Below, piece after piece: positions 1-7,478 of a stretch of DNA of 25,560 bases. The stretch's first letter is position 1. Each line of letters begins with the position of its first letter. Below the pieces are notes generated by a model. The model did not search any database, was not told the origin of the DNA, and saw only the letters and a program-made list of their open reading frames with translations. Origin of the DNA: Bacillota bacterium (GTDB lineage: Bacteria > Bacillota > Bacilli > Bacillales_B > DSM-18226); contig JAUZQA010000006.1 in assembly GCA_030705665.1 (NCBI GenBank), positions 1 through 25,560 on the forward strand, read 5' to 3'. The translations under genes and the position numbers were made by a program.

Positions 1-1167
1 ACTAATTAGCAGAAAATGACTAAGTGATAATTTGTTTATCCAAATTTGTACGAACGTATAGGCAAAAATGAGGGCTAACAAAATCATAAATGAATGGGCT
101 AGAATTCTCGTAAATGTAAATCCATAGGCATCCTCATACATTGCCAGGCGGAGAAAAGCAGAACTGAGAATAACAGCGCTTAAAAGCACAAGCATAGATA
201 ACATTATTTGTATAAGACGTTTAAGAATGATAGTTTCTTGCTTTACAAAGGCTAACACCACTGTAAGTACAGACAAATTAATAACGGAAACAAACAAAAG
301 TTCAAAAAAACCCTTTCGGGCATACTGCGCAAACGTAAAATCTCCTTGCAATGTACCGCCAAAAAAATATTTAAATTGTACAAAGGTAAATAACAAATAG
401 ACGAGGTTCAAGACAATCAAAAAAGTTAAAGCAACGATCCTATCGATTTGCAGAGGGTACTCTTTTGTTTCGTTATCTATGATCTTTTTTTGTTTCAAAA
501 GCAGAACCTGGAGAATCCCAAAAATTACAACCGTTATTATCAAAATAATCACAACTCTTGATATCATTTCCCCACTTAATAGATGAAACCAATCTGGAAA
601 TCCCTCCACCAATTGCTTGAATTTTGTGTCTGCAGACATTAAAAGTGCCAAAACTATTGCCAAAATTGGAATAGAAAGAATGAGACCTAAGATGACCTTT
701 TTTATTACCATTACATTACTATGTTCCATCCCCTTTTTGGCATTTATCGGCAGCGAAGCAGCAAAATTCCAGTTATATTTGACCGCTTCTATTAATTTTA
801 AACATCCATAAATTATAAATGAAAGTTTATTCCATTTCATATAGTTCGAACTAGTAATTAATAAGAGGTGGAACATAGCTAACACAGGAATCACCAAAAT
901 ATTCAAAACATAAAAGAACATTGTATGATGTGTAAAATAACCAAGTGCCAGAAGCCAGATACATATTAAGACTAACCATCCAAAACGCTGGTGCGAAAAA
1001 GAAAAATGGCGAAACCGCCAATAAAACACACTATAAAAAACGGCAACAAATATTAGGTATGAGACCCCAATTTCAACACCGCGAAAAAATGATTCCTCTG
1101 CAAAAATACCAAGTATTGCACAAAGCAATAAAAATAGCCAATCTGATTTATTAATTACCTTTTCCAT
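1..1167 (-). CDS. DUF4173-type multi-pass membrane protein (3' end outside window)
   Basis: The minus strand is open from an ATG at 1167 to the left edge, 389 codons without a stop. The start follows a GGGGG-rich ribosome binding site. The protein begins MEKVINKSDWLFLLLC and has many hydrophobic segments. The stretch FGGTLQGDFTFAQYARKGF, followed by a membrane segment and RLAMYEDAYGFTFTR, is what I recognise from the DUF4173 family of Bacillus membrane proteins; no biochemical function is known to me. It lies 68 bases downstream of the HAAS gene, so it is probably the third gene of the padR-HAAS unit, with a palindrome in the gap. The C-terminus is not in the window. Family assignment is by pattern recognition and is fairly firm; function is unknown. 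Confidence 0.82.
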   Translation of the reverse strand, partial: MEKVINKSDWLFLLLCAILGIFAEESFFRGVEIGVSYLIFVAVFYSVFYWRFRHFSFSHQRFGWLVLICIWLLALGYFTHHTMFFYVLNILVIPVLAMFHLLLITSSNYMKWNKLSFIIYGCLKLIEAVKYNWNFAASLPINAKKGMEHSNVMVIKKVILGLILSIPILAIVLALLMSADTKFKQLVEGFPDWFHLLSGEMISRVVIILIITVVIFGILQVLLLKQKKIIDNETKEYPLQIDRIVALTFLIVLNLVYLLFTFVQFKYFFGGTLQGDFTFAQYARKGFFELLFVSVINLSVLTVVLAFVKQETIILKRLIQIMLSMLVLLSAVILSSAFLRLAMYEDAYGFTFTRILAHSFMILLALIFAYTFVQIWINKLSLSHFLLIS

Positions 1168-1193
1168 GGAAATACCCCCATACATTCTATTTC

Positions 1194-1220
1194 TATATAC
1201 ATAGTTATTCTATGTATATA
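1194..1220. promoter_or_regulatory. Perfect 11-bp inverted repeat upstream of the DUF4173 gene
   Basis: TATATACATAG at 1194-1204 and its exact complement CTATGTATATA at 1210-1220 are separated by five bases. No U-run follows on the minus strand, so it does not look like a terminator. The minus-strand 12-mer GTATATAGAAAT (1200-1189), overlapping one arm, recurs at 2225-2236 in front of padR. A PadR operator is the natural inference; binding is not shown. Confidence 0.5.
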
Positions 1221-1235
1221 CGTAAAAAAATTTGC

Positions 1236-1871
1236 TTATATCGACGCTTTTCTTCCCCATCGATACCCGAGTATACAAACTGGGTAAAGGATGATCGTAA
1301 AAATGATACAAGCAATAATAAACGGCTGAGTTAGTAACGGTTCAAACCACTCATGCGGGATGATTTTGCAAACGGTTAAAATCATAAGAAGAAGGTTAGG
1401 AATAAGAGAAAGTAAAAAAGTTTTCCGTAACAATGTTTTTCCGCCATGGCCAAATCCCTTGCCAATTTCATAACCCAATATCCCCCAAAAAAAGAGATAG
1501 ACAAAAGCAATGATCGTCGGAATTGCAGTTAAGTGGTTCCAGATAATGGATATCCATTTCCATTCAAAAAGATTATGTATTAAAGTTAGCAGGCCGCCTC
1601 CAAAGAAAAGAACTACGTTTAAAAGAATAAACAGCCATTTCATTCGGCTTGGAGTATAAGTAAGCTCTTCTTCCCATATCTTAGCAATTTCAAATGGCTC
1701 TCCAAGCCTAGAAACGAGTAAATCCATTGTTATTTCCTTCTTCTCACTTAAAGCTTCAACAATAATTTCATCAATATGGGCTTCGTATTCAAGTAAAATA
1801 CTTTCTTTATCTTTATACCTGCCTAATCTTGTTGAAAGCTCAGCTAAAAACTTATTCTTCTGCTGGTCCAT
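1236..1871 (-). CDS. HAAS/DUF1700 domain membrane protein, PadR partner
   Basis: This is a 211-residue protein. The first ~70 residues form a charged helical domain ([19 protein letters not shown], then [14 protein letters not shown] and LVSRLGEP) typical of HAAS/DUF1700 proteins. About four hydrophobic segments follow, starting near residue 78 ([15 protein letters not shown]). HAAS proteins are regularly encoded directly after a PadR-type repressor and are thought to pass a membrane signal to it, but the mechanism is unproven. The start overlaps the end of padR by 20 bases, which implies translational coupling. A GGGGAG ribosome binding site precedes the ATG. The next gene downstream is the DUF4173 membrane protein. 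Family assignment is confident; role is inferred. Confidence 0.85.
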   Translation of the reverse strand: MDQQKNKFLAELSTRLGRYKDKESILLEYEAHIDEIIVEALSEKKEITMDLLVSRLGEPFEIAKIWEEELTYTPSRMKWLFILLNVVLFFGGGLLTLIHNLFEWKWISIIWNHLTAIPTIIAFVYLFFWGILGYEIGKGFGHGGKTLLRKTFLLSLIPNLLLMILTVCKIIPHEWFEPLLTQPFIIACIIFTIILYPVCILGYRWGRKASI

Positions 1872-2199
1872 GCTTCGATCTCCCCATTACCTTGTTCATG
1901 ACTTGAACAAAATCCTGCCATTCACGGGTCTTTTCGAGTAAAAGCTCTTTCCCTGGTTTTGTAATTCGATAATACTTTCGTGCAGGACCTTTTTCCTGTT
2001 CACGCCAATAACACTCAATATACTCTTGCTTTTCCAATTTGTGCAAAGCTGGGTATAAGGTTCCCTCCTTTACACTTAAACCGTTGTCACTGCGTTGTTC
2101 CAGCTCCTTAACAAGTTCATAGCCGTACATATCGCGCTCGTTTAAGAGCTGGAGCAAGATTAATGATGTACTTCCTTTTACCAATTCACGATTAAACAT
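1852..2199 (-). CDS. PadR family transcriptional repressor
   Basis: This 115-residue protein has the PadR winged-helix signature: [13 protein letters not shown] (recognition-helix region), then [20 protein letters not shown] and the wing with [11 protein letters not shown]. PadR proteins of this short subfamily are dimeric repressors that usually control their own operon. The ATG at 2199 follows AGGTAGGTG. The gene overlaps the HAAS gene and is the first of a probable three-gene unit. Its promoter carries a palindrome over the -10 box (2227-2243), consistent with autorepression. The ligand cannot be inferred. Confidence 0.92.
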   Translation of the reverse strand: MFNRELVKGSTSLILLQLLNERDMYGYELVKELEQRSDNGLSVKEGTLYPALHKLEKQEYIECYWREQEKGPARKYYRITKPGKELLLEKTREWQDFVQVMNKVMGRSKHGPAEE

Positions 2200-2226
2200 T
2201 TTTTCACCTACCTAGATTTATTAGGT

Positions 2227-2263
2227 ATATAGAAATTCTATATCAAATAAAAATATTTGTAAA
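2227..2263 (-). promoter_or_regulatory. padR promoter with overlapping palindromic operator
   Basis: On the minus strand, TTTACA (2263-2258) and TAGAAT (2240-2235) are spaced by 17 bases, a good sigma-A promoter. A perfect palindrome, ATATAGAA-A-TTCTATAT (2227-2243, plus-strand reading), covers the -10 box. This arrangement suits autorepression by PadR. Confidence 0.6.
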
Positions 2264-2276
2264 TCCATAATAGAAA

Positions 2277-2307
2277 AATTCCGCAGGATTTTTTTACCTG
2301 CGGAATT
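2277..2307 (-). terminator. Intrinsic terminator of the 62-aa gene
   Basis: An 11-bp perfect stem (AATTCCGCAGG at 2277-2287 with CCTGCGGAATT at 2297-2307) has a 9-base loop. On the minus strand it is followed by TTTCTATT. It lies 21 bases past the stop of the gene ending at 2329. Confidence 0.75.
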
Positions 2308-2328
2308 AGGATCTTTTAATTATAAGGA

Positions 2329-2517
2329 TTACCCTCTACCCTTTGAAAGTGGTTTATTACCTACCTGTTTTTGAATAATCTCGTCTCTTTCGCCGCCATC
2401 AGAAAGTTCTTCTGAAAATTCATGTTGAGCCTTATGCCCAATTAATTGTTTTGATGTTTGAATGGTGACCGAAGATAAATTATTATTCGGAGCTGCCTCT
2501 TCATTGAACTTTTCCAT
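2329..2517 (-). CDS. Small hydrophilic protein, candidate forespore product (62 aa)
   Basis: The 62-residue, very polar protein begins MEKFNEEAAPNNNL and ends in NKPLSKGRG. It has no membrane segment, no cysteine and no recognisable catalytic motif. The ribosome binding site GGAGGAG before the ATG is strong, and a clean terminator follows, so it is a real transcription unit. A sigma-G-like promoter (TGAATG, 17 bases, AATACTA) lies upstream, which suggests expression in the forespore. The size, polarity and promoter recall minor small acid-soluble spore proteins, but I cannot match it to a named one. The function is unknown. Confidence 0.7.
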   Translation of the reverse strand: MEKFNEEAAPNNNLSSVTIQTSKQLIGHKAQHEFSEELSDGGERDEIIQKQVGNKPLSKGRG

Positions 2518-2550
2518 TTCGCTTTCTCCTCCAACATATCATTTTATCTT

Positions 2551-2580
2551 TAGTATTAGAAATTTCGAGTATATCATTCA
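2551..2580 (-). promoter_or_regulatory. Sigma-G-like promoter of the 62-aa gene
   Basis: Minus strand: TGAATG (2580-2575), 17-base spacer, AATACTA (2557-2551). The sigma-G consensus is approximately TGHATA - 17/18 - CATAMTA, so each box has one mismatch. The expected transcript start near 2544 leaves room for the GGAGGAG site. Confidence 0.45.
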
Positions 2581-2785
2581 TATTCCATAAAATGAAATTT
2601 TCGAAAAAATATTCGTTCATCTCAATTTTTATTATATTAATATTCATAACAACTAACAAAAATAATGTCACACTCCCTATATCAATTACATAATATATAG
2701 CAGGAATACACTCACAATACTTTTCCAATAAAATATTGGAGTGACAAATGGATTGAATTAAATATTTTCCCATATAAAGCACTGT

Positions 2786-2816
2786 TGTATAAATATTCCA
2801 TTTACGCTCCATACTA
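2786..2816 (+). promoter_or_regulatory. Sigma-G-like promoter of the CXXCXGXG gene
   Basis: TGTATA (2786-2791), 18-base spacer, CATACTA (2810-2816). Both boxes match the forespore sigma-G consensus, and the predicted start near 2823 lies just ahead of the GAGGGGTGA ribosome binding site. Confidence 0.6.
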
Positions 2817-2837
2817 AAAAAAACGAGGGGTGATAAA

Positions 2838-3044
2838 ATGGGATTATTAAATGCGTATAATGAGTGGAAAGAAAATAAATACCAAAATTTTATTTCTAAT
2901 ATGAAGGACCAGGGTAAGTGCCCCGATTGCCAAGGCAGTGGATACACGGTATATCCGTACAATGAATTTGCCTACTTTAACTCATATGAATGCCCAGGAT
3001 GTCAGGGCAGTGGACTCTATCAGGACTGGGATCAAACAAGATAA
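2838..3044 (+). CDS. Small protein with two CXXCXGXG (DnaJ-type) zinc motifs
   Basis: The 68-residue protein carries CPDCQGSG at residues 28-35 and CPGCQGSG at 52-59, the same CXXCXGXG motif that forms the zinc centres of DnaJ. Two copies suffice for one zinc ion. No J domain or other module is present, so it is not a DnaJ fragment. The ATG follows GAGGGGTGA at a good distance. The upstream promoter matches the sigma-G consensus, and a strong terminator follows, so the gene is monocistronic. A zinc-binding protein made late in spore formation is the inference; function and partners are unknown. Confidence 0.82.
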   Translation: MGLLNAYNEWKENKYQNFISNMKDQGKCPDCQGSGYTVYPYNEFAYFNSYECPGCQGSGLYQDWDQTR

Positions 3045-3082
3045 ATTCTCTATCTCAAATGCAGCATAAAATATATACATTG

Positions 3083-3122
3083 AAAAAATCCGTTTCCTAT
3101 ATATTTAGAAAACGGATTTTTT
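3083..3122. terminator. Bidirectional terminator
   Basis: A 13-bp perfect stem, AAAAAATCCGTTT (3083-3095) with AAACGGATTTTTT (3110-3122), has A- and T-rich ends that provide U-runs in both directions. It separates the convergent CXXCXGXG and UspA genes. Confidence 0.85.
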
Positions 3123-3145
3123 ATTGATAATATTATTCTCCAAAG

Positions 3146-3571
3146 TTACTTTACTATTAAGACAGGACAATGCGAAAGCTGCGATACTCGATGACTGACA
3201 CTGCCAAGCATCATTTCCTTGAAAGGCCCTAATCCACGGCTGCCAATGACAATTAATTGAAAATGGCCATCCTTTGCGAGCTTAATGATTTGCGCAGCTG
3301 GGTCACCTTCAACATAATGAATTTCTGCTGATATTCCCTTTGAGTCAGCCAGCCATTTCCCCTTGTTAAGCAGTTCTTCCCCTTCCTTTCGCATTGAATC
3401 ATATACTTCATCAATGGAATCGATTACCATACCTTGAGGAATGGCCAAGCTTTTCCCAACATTAATTAAACTTAACATTGATTCATGTTCTTCTGCCATC
3501 AGCAAGGCTGTTTCAAATGCCTTTTTACTCATGTCAGAACCGTCCATAGCCACCAAAATTTTTTTAAACAT
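3146..3571 (-). CDS. UspA family universal stress protein
   Basis: The 141-residue single-domain Usp protein starts MFKKILVAMDGSDMS and ends with the ATP-binding signature G-x2-G-x9-G-S (GSRGLGPFKEMMLGS, about residues 110-124), so it belongs to the ATP-binding class. Proteins of this family are cytosolic nucleotide-binding stress proteins with no defined reaction. I place the start at the ATG at 3571 because GGAGGG lies seven bases before it; a TTG five codons upstream falls inside that ribosome binding site. It is convergent with the preceding small gene, and the shared terminator suggests a monocistronic unit. Confidence 0.93.
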   Translation of the reverse strand: MFKKILVAMDGSDMSKKAFETALLMAEEHESMLSLINVGKSLAIPQGMVIDSIDEVYDSMRKEGEELLNKGKWLADSKGISAEIHYVEGDPAAQIIKLAKDGHFQLIVIGSRGLGPFKEMMLGSVSHRVSQLSHCPVLIVK

Positions 3572-3720
3572 ATGTACTCCCTCCAAACATTTTTTGACCT
3601 ATACATTTATTGTATCACTATTCTTTTTAATACTATGGAAATTTTTTGTCATTATATTTATCATTTAATACACAAGCAAAAAATGGAAAAAACATCCCAA
3701 TTATTATTTATAGTTATAAT

Positions 3721-3729
3721 TGTTATAAT
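3721..3729 (+). promoter_or_regulatory. Extended -10 promoter candidate for the SGNH hydrolase gene
   Basis: TGTTATAAT (3721-3729) is a perfect extended -10 (TGnTATAAT). There is no good -35 box at the expected distance. The predicted start lies just ahead of the AAGGAG site at 3739-3744. Confidence 0.4.
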
Positions 3730-3751
3730 AGGAATATCAAGGAGTGAAAAC

Positions 3752-4570
3752 ATGAAAAGTATAAAATACCTCTTTGTGCTTGCACTATTCCTATGTATTG
3801 CAGCAGCTGGGTGGCTTTATTATCCTCAATATCAAATTCACAAAATGAAAAGCCAGACAGTCGAAGTTAATACTAATCCTAATAAAATCTCTTTTCTTAA
3901 CTATTTCCGGCAAGAAAAGACACAGCAAATTTACCATCTAGCAATTGGTGATTCAGTGATTCACGGAGTAGGAGCGGAACAACATAAAGATCTAGTTTAC
4001 CAATTTTCAAACAAATTAGCATTACAAACTCATAAAAAGATCCAATTTCAAAACGAAGGAATTAATGGAATTACAAGTAGTGAACTGAATTCTTTCGTTC
4101 AGTCTGGAAGATTTGATGAGGAAATTAAAAAGTCAGATATCATTACAATTAATGTTGGCGGAAATGATATCCTGCATATGGTTAGCAACAGTAATATTTA
4201 TAATGCTATTCAAAAATTTGATCAATTGGAATCCAATTTTTCAAATAACTTATCATCCATTGCAGCAAGAATTAATCATTTAAACCCTAAAGCTACCATA
4301 GTGTTTTTAGAGTTATACAATCCATTATCCCCATCAGACCAATATTACTCCGTTGCTGATAAGTTGTTGCCAAAATGGAACCTTAACATTTATGAAGCTG
4401 CCAATCGTTATTCTTCTTCAATTGTTGTGGAAACAACTAAGGTAATTAACGGAGAAAAATTAAACAATATCTCTCCGGATGGTGTGCATCCAAATTCAGC
4501 AGGATACACAGCAATCTCAGAGCAAATGATTTATCAATTTAAGCATCAATTCAGAAAAGAAAGTGTTTAA
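3752..4570 (+). CDS. SGNH/GDSL-type lipase/esterase, membrane-anchored or secreted
   Basis: The 272-residue protein starts at the ATG at 3752, eight bases after AAGGAG; an open frame upstream is only non-coding extension. Residues 5-24 are a hydrophobic signal or anchor segment (KYLFVLALFLCIAAAGW). The catalytic blocks follow in order: GDS at 66-68 with the nucleophile Ser68 (block I), GGND at 136-139 (block III) and SPDGVHPN at 241-248 with Asp243 and His246 (block V). The family hydrolyses esters, acting here on the outside of the membrane. It resembles the YpmR-type lipases/acylhydrolases of Bacillus. The substrate is unknown. A terminator follows directly. Confidence 0.9.
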   Translation: MKSIKYLFVLALFLCIAAAGWLYYPQYQIHKMKSQTVEVNTNPNKISFLNYFRQEKTQQIYHLAIGDSVIHGVGAEQHKDLVYQFSNKLALQTHKKIQFQNEGINGITSSELNSFVQSGRFDEEIKKSDIITINVGGNDILHMVSNSNIYNAIQKFDQLESNFSNNLSSIAARINHLNPKATIVFLELYNPLSPSDQYYSVADKLLPKWNLNIYEAANRYSSSIVVETTKVINGEKLNNISPDGVHPNSAGYTAISEQMIYQFKHQFRKESV

Positions 4571-4574
4571 AAAA

Positions 4575-4601
4575 AGCACGCTTTTATTATAGGAGCGTGC
4601 T
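4575..4601. terminator. Bidirectional terminator
   Basis: The 8-bp stem AGCACGCT (4575-4582) with AGCGTGCT (4594-4601) has an 11-base loop. On the minus strand it is followed by seven U, so it best serves the zinc-ribbon gene; on the plus strand CTTTAAT follows the esterase gene. Confidence 0.75.
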
Positions 4602-4612
4602 CTTTAATCGGC

Positions 4613-4861
4613 TTATTTTTCATCCCGATCGTTAAACCATATTTGATAGCAGTTTGAACAATAATTTCCTTGTTTTGTACTAAAAATCATTTTCTCCTCG
4701 TACTCTTGTGCACAATTTTTACAAGAATATTTTTTCCCATCATATTGATGCAGAAATTCCAGGTCTATGGAAGATGCAACTTCGTTACCATTCCTTTCAT
4801 TATCCAGTTCCTCTCCCCAAAGCGTCTTTTTAAACTCCCTCCGCACTTGATCAAATTTCAT
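4613..4861 (-). CDS. Small zinc-ribbon protein (82 aa)
   Basis: The start chosen is the ATG at 4861, which follows GGGGAGGCG with proper spacing; an upstream in-frame extension of 18 residues has no ribosome binding site. The C-terminal half carries two CxxC knuckles, C47/C50 (SCKNCAQEY) and C68/C71 (YCSNCYQIW), the pattern of a treble-clef or zinc-ribbon fold. The N-terminal 40 residues are charged and helical. I do not recognise the family beyond the zinc ribbon. It is divergent from the YitE-like gene and convergent with the esterase gene. Confidence 0.8.
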   Translation of the reverse strand: MKFDQVRREFKKTLWGEELDNERNGNEVASSIDLEFLHQYDGKKYSCKNCAQEYEEKMIFSTKQGNYCSNCYQIWFNDRDEK

Positions 4862-4880
4862 CCATATCGCCTCCCCATAA

Positions 4881-4908
4881 ATTGTATGCGCTGTACTGGA
4901 TTTTTTGC
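4881..4908 (-). promoter_or_regulatory. Weak sigma-E-like promoter candidate for the zinc-ribbon gene
   Basis: CATACAAT (4888-4881, minus strand) matches the sigma-E -10 consensus, but the -35 region GCAAAAA (4908-4902) matches KMATATT only in part, with a 13-base spacer. It could equally be a TACAAT-type sigma-A -10. Confidence 0.25.
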
Positions 4909-4998
4909 CAATCAAAGCAAGAATTCAAGTACCTGACATAATAAAAAACCAACATAATCATTATTTTTCATACATAAAATGGACAAGGAGGAGGAGGA

Positions 4999-5043
4999 TT
5001 GCTTGTGGTGGCGATACTTATTTTTACGGATTATTTCAGTTAA
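4999..5043 (+). other. Leader ORF (14 codons) in front of the YitE-like gene
   Basis: A very strong ribosome binding site (AAGGAGGAGGAGG, 4985-4997) lies seven bases before a TTG at 4999. The frame reads 14 codons (MLVVAILIFTDYFS) to a TAA at 5041-5043, and the membrane-protein ATG follows at 5047 in the same frame, with no ribosome binding site of its own. GTG codons at 5005 and 5008 are alternative starts in this frame. A second frame, opened by an ATG at 4979 but without a ribosome binding site, ends with a TAA overlapping the same ATG. Either frame could deliver ribosomes for reinitiation. Confidence 0.4.
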
Positions 5044-5046
5044 TTA

Positions 5047-5664
5047 ATGAACAAAAAACTCTTCATTTACTTCTGTTTACTTTTTGGAGCCTTCTTACAA
5101 GGAATGTCGATGTCCTTGTTTTTGTTTCCACACTCGATCCCTTCAGGCGGTGCAGCTGGTTTAGCCTTATTATTAAACCATTGGTTCCATTTTTCTCTAG
5201 GGTTTTCCTTATGGCTGGCAAATATTGTTTTCCTCTTTTTTGCCTTAAACTATTTTGGGTATACATGGACATTAAGAACCATTATTTCCGTTGCAACAAC
5301 TTCCATGACAATAACACTTTTAACGTCTCAAATTGCGTTTCCGCATGTCCATATTTTTCTTGATATATTGGGAGGGAGCATTTTTTTTGGTATTGGGGTA
5401 GGTATTCTTATTCGAGCTGGTGCATCCAGTGGGGGAATGGTTATTCCTGCACTTATGATCGCTTCTTACAAGAAATGGAGCCCCGGAAAAGTAATGATGG
5501 GGATTAATTTGATAATTTTTTGTTTAACCGCCCTTATAATTGAGTATAAAATTGTCATTTACGCAATCGTTTGTCAATTCCTCTCGACCAATATCATTGA
5601 TTTTATTTATCGGTTGCAACTGCCAAAAGTTAATATTTTTTATCCAATCTGGCGAAAAAAATAA
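5047..5664 (+). CDS. YitT/YitE family (UPF0750) membrane protein
   Basis: The 205-residue multi-pass membrane protein belongs to the YitT family (DUF161). Diagnostic stretches are LFPHSIPSGGAAGLALLLN near residue 26 and GIGVGILIRAGASSGGMVI near residue 116. It lacks the C-terminal DUF2179 domain of long YitT members, so its length matches the short YitE type. As I recall, yitE lies in the B. subtilis sulfolactate cluster; here the gene converges on cysC, which preserves that neighbourhood. Function is unproven; transport is the usual guess. The ATG at 5047 has no ribosome binding site but sits three bases after the stop of a leader frame that does. Confidence 0.85.
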   Translation: MNKKLFIYFCLLFGAFLQGMSMSLFLFPHSIPSGGAAGLALLLNHWFHFSLGFSLWLANIVFLFFALNYFGYTWTLRTIISVATTSMTITLLTSQIAFPHVHIFLDILGGSIFFGIGVGILIRAGASSGGMVIPALMIASYKKWSPGKVMMGINLIIFCLTALIIEYKIVIYAIVCQFLSTNIIDFIYRLQLPKVNIFYPIWRKK

Positions 5665-5688
5665 GAAGATCATTTAAAGGATCTTCTT
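5663..5688. terminator. Bidirectional terminator inside convergent gene ends
   Basis: The 9-bp stem AAGAAGATC (5663-5671) with GATCTTCTT (5680-5688) has U-runs on both strands (TTCTTTT plus, ATTTTTTT minus). It overlaps the stop codon of the YitE-like gene, and the cysC stop codon lies in its loop. Confidence 0.75.
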
Positions 5689-6273
5689 TTCTTTTAAATA
5701 GGAAAATATTTGCTGAATGGATTGCTCAATCGATGTATGATTCGTTTCAATAATAATTTCTGGATAATCGGGGATTTCATACGGAGAAGTGATTCCTGTA
5801 AAATCAGCAATTTTCCCTTGTCTCGCTTTTTTGTAAAGTCCTTTTGGATCACGGCCTTCACACACTTCAATGGGACAATTTAAAAAGATTTCGATGAACT
5901 CCTGTTTTTCCAACAAGCTTCTTACAAGGGCACGATCTTCCCGAAAAGGAGAGATGAAGGCGGAAGAAACGATGAAACCGCTGTCGACAAATAATTTTGC
6001 AACTTCACCAATTCGCCTGATATTTTCTTTGCGATCATTATTTCCAAAACTCAAATCTTTATTTAAACCATGGCGTATGTTATCCCCATCAAGTACATAG
6101 CTTCTAATCCCTTGCTTATATAATTCGTGGTCCATTGCATTTGCCAAAGTTGACTTGCCTGACCCAGATAATCCAGTGAACCAAAGAACACAGCTTTTGT
6201 GTCCGTTTAGAAGCTGCCGGTCTCTCTTACTAACGGTTGATTGGTGCCAGGATATATTGTTTATCTCTGTCAT
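5674..6273 (-). CDS. cysC: Adenylyl-sulfate kinase
   Basis: The enzyme phosphorylates adenylyl sulfate (APS) with ATP to give PAPS. The 199-residue protein has the Walker A loop GLSGSGKS at 34-41, the [10 protein letters not shown] segment from 62 that binds APS, and the FISPFREDR loop (106-114) with the family serine. Length and order are those of a stand-alone CysC. It begins 13 bases after sat and is the last gene of the operon, ending in a terminator hairpin. In this context it supplies PAPS to the CysH-type reductase. It resembles B. subtilis YisZ, which as I recall stands next to yitA in the equivalent cluster. Confidence 0.96.
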   Translation of the reverse strand: MTEINNISWHQSTVSKRDRQLLNGHKSCVLWFTGLSGSGKSTLANAMDHELYKQGIRSYVLDGDNIRHGLNKDLSFGNNDRKENIRRIGEVAKLFVDSGFIVSSAFISPFREDRALVRSLLEKQEFIEIFLNCPIEVCEGRDPKGLYKKARQGKIADFTGITSPYEIPDYPEIIIETNHTSIEQSIQQIFSYLKEKKIL

Positions 6274-6286
6274 TTGCTACACCCTT

Positions 6287-7432
6287 CTAGTTAATTGAAT
6301 AAACTTCCTTCATGCCTTGAATAAGAATATCTACCACCTCTGGTCGACTAAATTCTTTCGGCGGTTTTTCCCCCTTCTTCAACATCCCTCTAACTTTTGT
6401 ACCCGATAGAATCACATGGTGATCTGAATCGTGTGGACAGGTTTTTTCAGATGCCATATTTCCACACCTTTTGCAAAAAAAGCTATTTTCAAAAAATAAA
6501 GGTTTTATTCCTAATTCCTCTTCACTAAAATAACTGAAGATTTTTTGAGCATCATATGTCCCATAGTAGCTCCCAACTCCAGCATGATCTCTTCCTACAA
6601 TAAAATGGGTACACCCGAAATTTTTTCTTACGATTGCATGAAAAACAGCCTCTCTTGGTCCTGCGTATCGCATTGCAGCTGCGAAAACAGATAAAAATAC
6701 TCGGTTATTAGGATAATAATTTTCAAGCAGTACTTGATAACTTTTCATTCTTATTTCACTTGGAATATCATCTGATTTTGTTTCTCCAACGAGAGGATTT
6801 AAAAAAAGCCCATCCACCGTTTCCAAAGCTGATTTTTGAATATACTCATGTGCACGGTGAACGGGATTCCTTGTTTGGAAACCAACAACTGTTTTCCAGC
6901 CTAATTCTTTAAATTTTGCTCTTGTTTGAATAGGATCAAGATAATGCGCAGAAAATTTTTCTTTTTCTGGCCTTTTAATTAAAGTGATCGGTCCACTAAT
7001 ATAAACATCGGGTCGATTAAACAATTTTTTTACACCCGGGTGCGCTGTATCTGTTGTTCGATAGACCCTTTTTGCCTCTAAACTCTTATCAGGGGAAAAT
7101 ATCTCGGAAATCTGCAGGACCCCATATATCGTCCCATTATAAATAAGATTCACTTTTTCTCCGATCGAAAGCTCATCCGCTTTCTTTTCATTTACAGCTA
7201 ATGTAATTGGTAATGACCAAGGAAGTCCATTTGATAATCTCATTCCTTTGACTACTGAATTATAATCCTCCTTTCCCATAAATCCTTCTAATGGACTGTA
7301 TGCTCCATTTGCGATTAATTCTAAATCGCTTAACTCTAAATTATCTAGTTCAATCTCATTAAGTAAAAAGTCAAGTGAGTAATCGAGATTAACTCGATTA
7401 ATCAATCTGCCGCCGTGAGGAACGTTTTCCAT
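6287..7432 (-). CDS. sat: Sulfate adenylyltransferase (ATP sulfurylase)
   Basis: The enzyme makes APS from sulfate and ATP, the activating step of sulfate assimilation. The 381-residue protein has the N-terminal PUA-like domain, the nucleotide motif [11 protein letters not shown] at 186-196 and the [14 protein letters not shown] segment at 280-293. A small zinc-type knuckle (C320, C323, C332, H334) marks the bacterial/archaeal form. No kinase domain is fused; cysC is separate. It starts at an ATG after AGGGAGGG, 46 bases after cysH. It corresponds to YitA of B. subtilis in this cluster. Confidence 0.96.
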   Translation of the reverse strand: MENVPHGGRLINRVNLDYSLDFLLNEIELDNLELSDLELIANGAYSPLEGFMGKEDYNSVVKGMRLSNGLPWSLPITLAVNEKKADELSIGEKVNLIYNGTIYGVLQISEIFSPDKSLEAKRVYRTTDTAHPGVKKLFNRPDVYISGPITLIKRPEKEKFSAHYLDPIQTRAKFKELGWKTVVGFQTRNPVHRAHEYIQKSALETVDGLFLNPLVGETKSDDIPSEIRMKSYQVLLENYYPNNRVFLSVFAAAMRYAGPREAVFHAIVRKNFGCTHFIVGRDHAGVGSYYGTYDAQKIFSYFSEEELGIKPLFFENSFFCKRCGNMASEKTCPHDSDHHVILSGTKVRGMLKKGEKPPKEFSRPEVVDILIQGMKEVYSIN

Positions 7433-7478
7433 CTAGTTTTCCCTCCCTAACTTGTGTTCTGTTGATCAAATATCTATC

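Larger units (their letters stand above)
2518..2837. other. 320-bp intergenic region between two divergent small genes
   Basis: This AT-rich region holds two outward-facing sigma-G-like promoters (2551-2580 minus, 2786-2816 plus). Between them is a small perfect inverted repeat, CCAATA-AAA-TATTGG at 2725-2739. I see no further gene; the minus-strand reading frame that crosses the region lacks a ribosome binding site and family features. Confidence 0.6.

Noticed and set aside
617..1154. Two short plus-strand frames (617-811 and 945-1154)
   Set aside because: They are antisense to the long open DUF4173 frame on the minus strand and have no ribosome binding site.
2725..2739. CCAATA-AAA-TATTGG hairpin as a terminator
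   Set aside because: No gene ends nearby and no U-run follows on either strand; it is kept only as a note in the intergenic entry.
2501..2962. 153-aa minus-strand frame
   Set aside because: It runs antisense to the CXXCXGXG gene and through its promoter region, overlaps the 62-aa gene and lacks a ribosome binding site and family features.
3485..3751. N-terminal extension of the SGNH hydrolase frame
   Set aside because: It is antisense to the UspA gene; the ATG at 3752 has AAGGAG and starts a normal signal sequence.
4905..5363. 152-aa plus-strand frame overlapping the YitE-like gene
   Set aside because: It is out of frame with the recognisable membrane protein and shows no family pattern.
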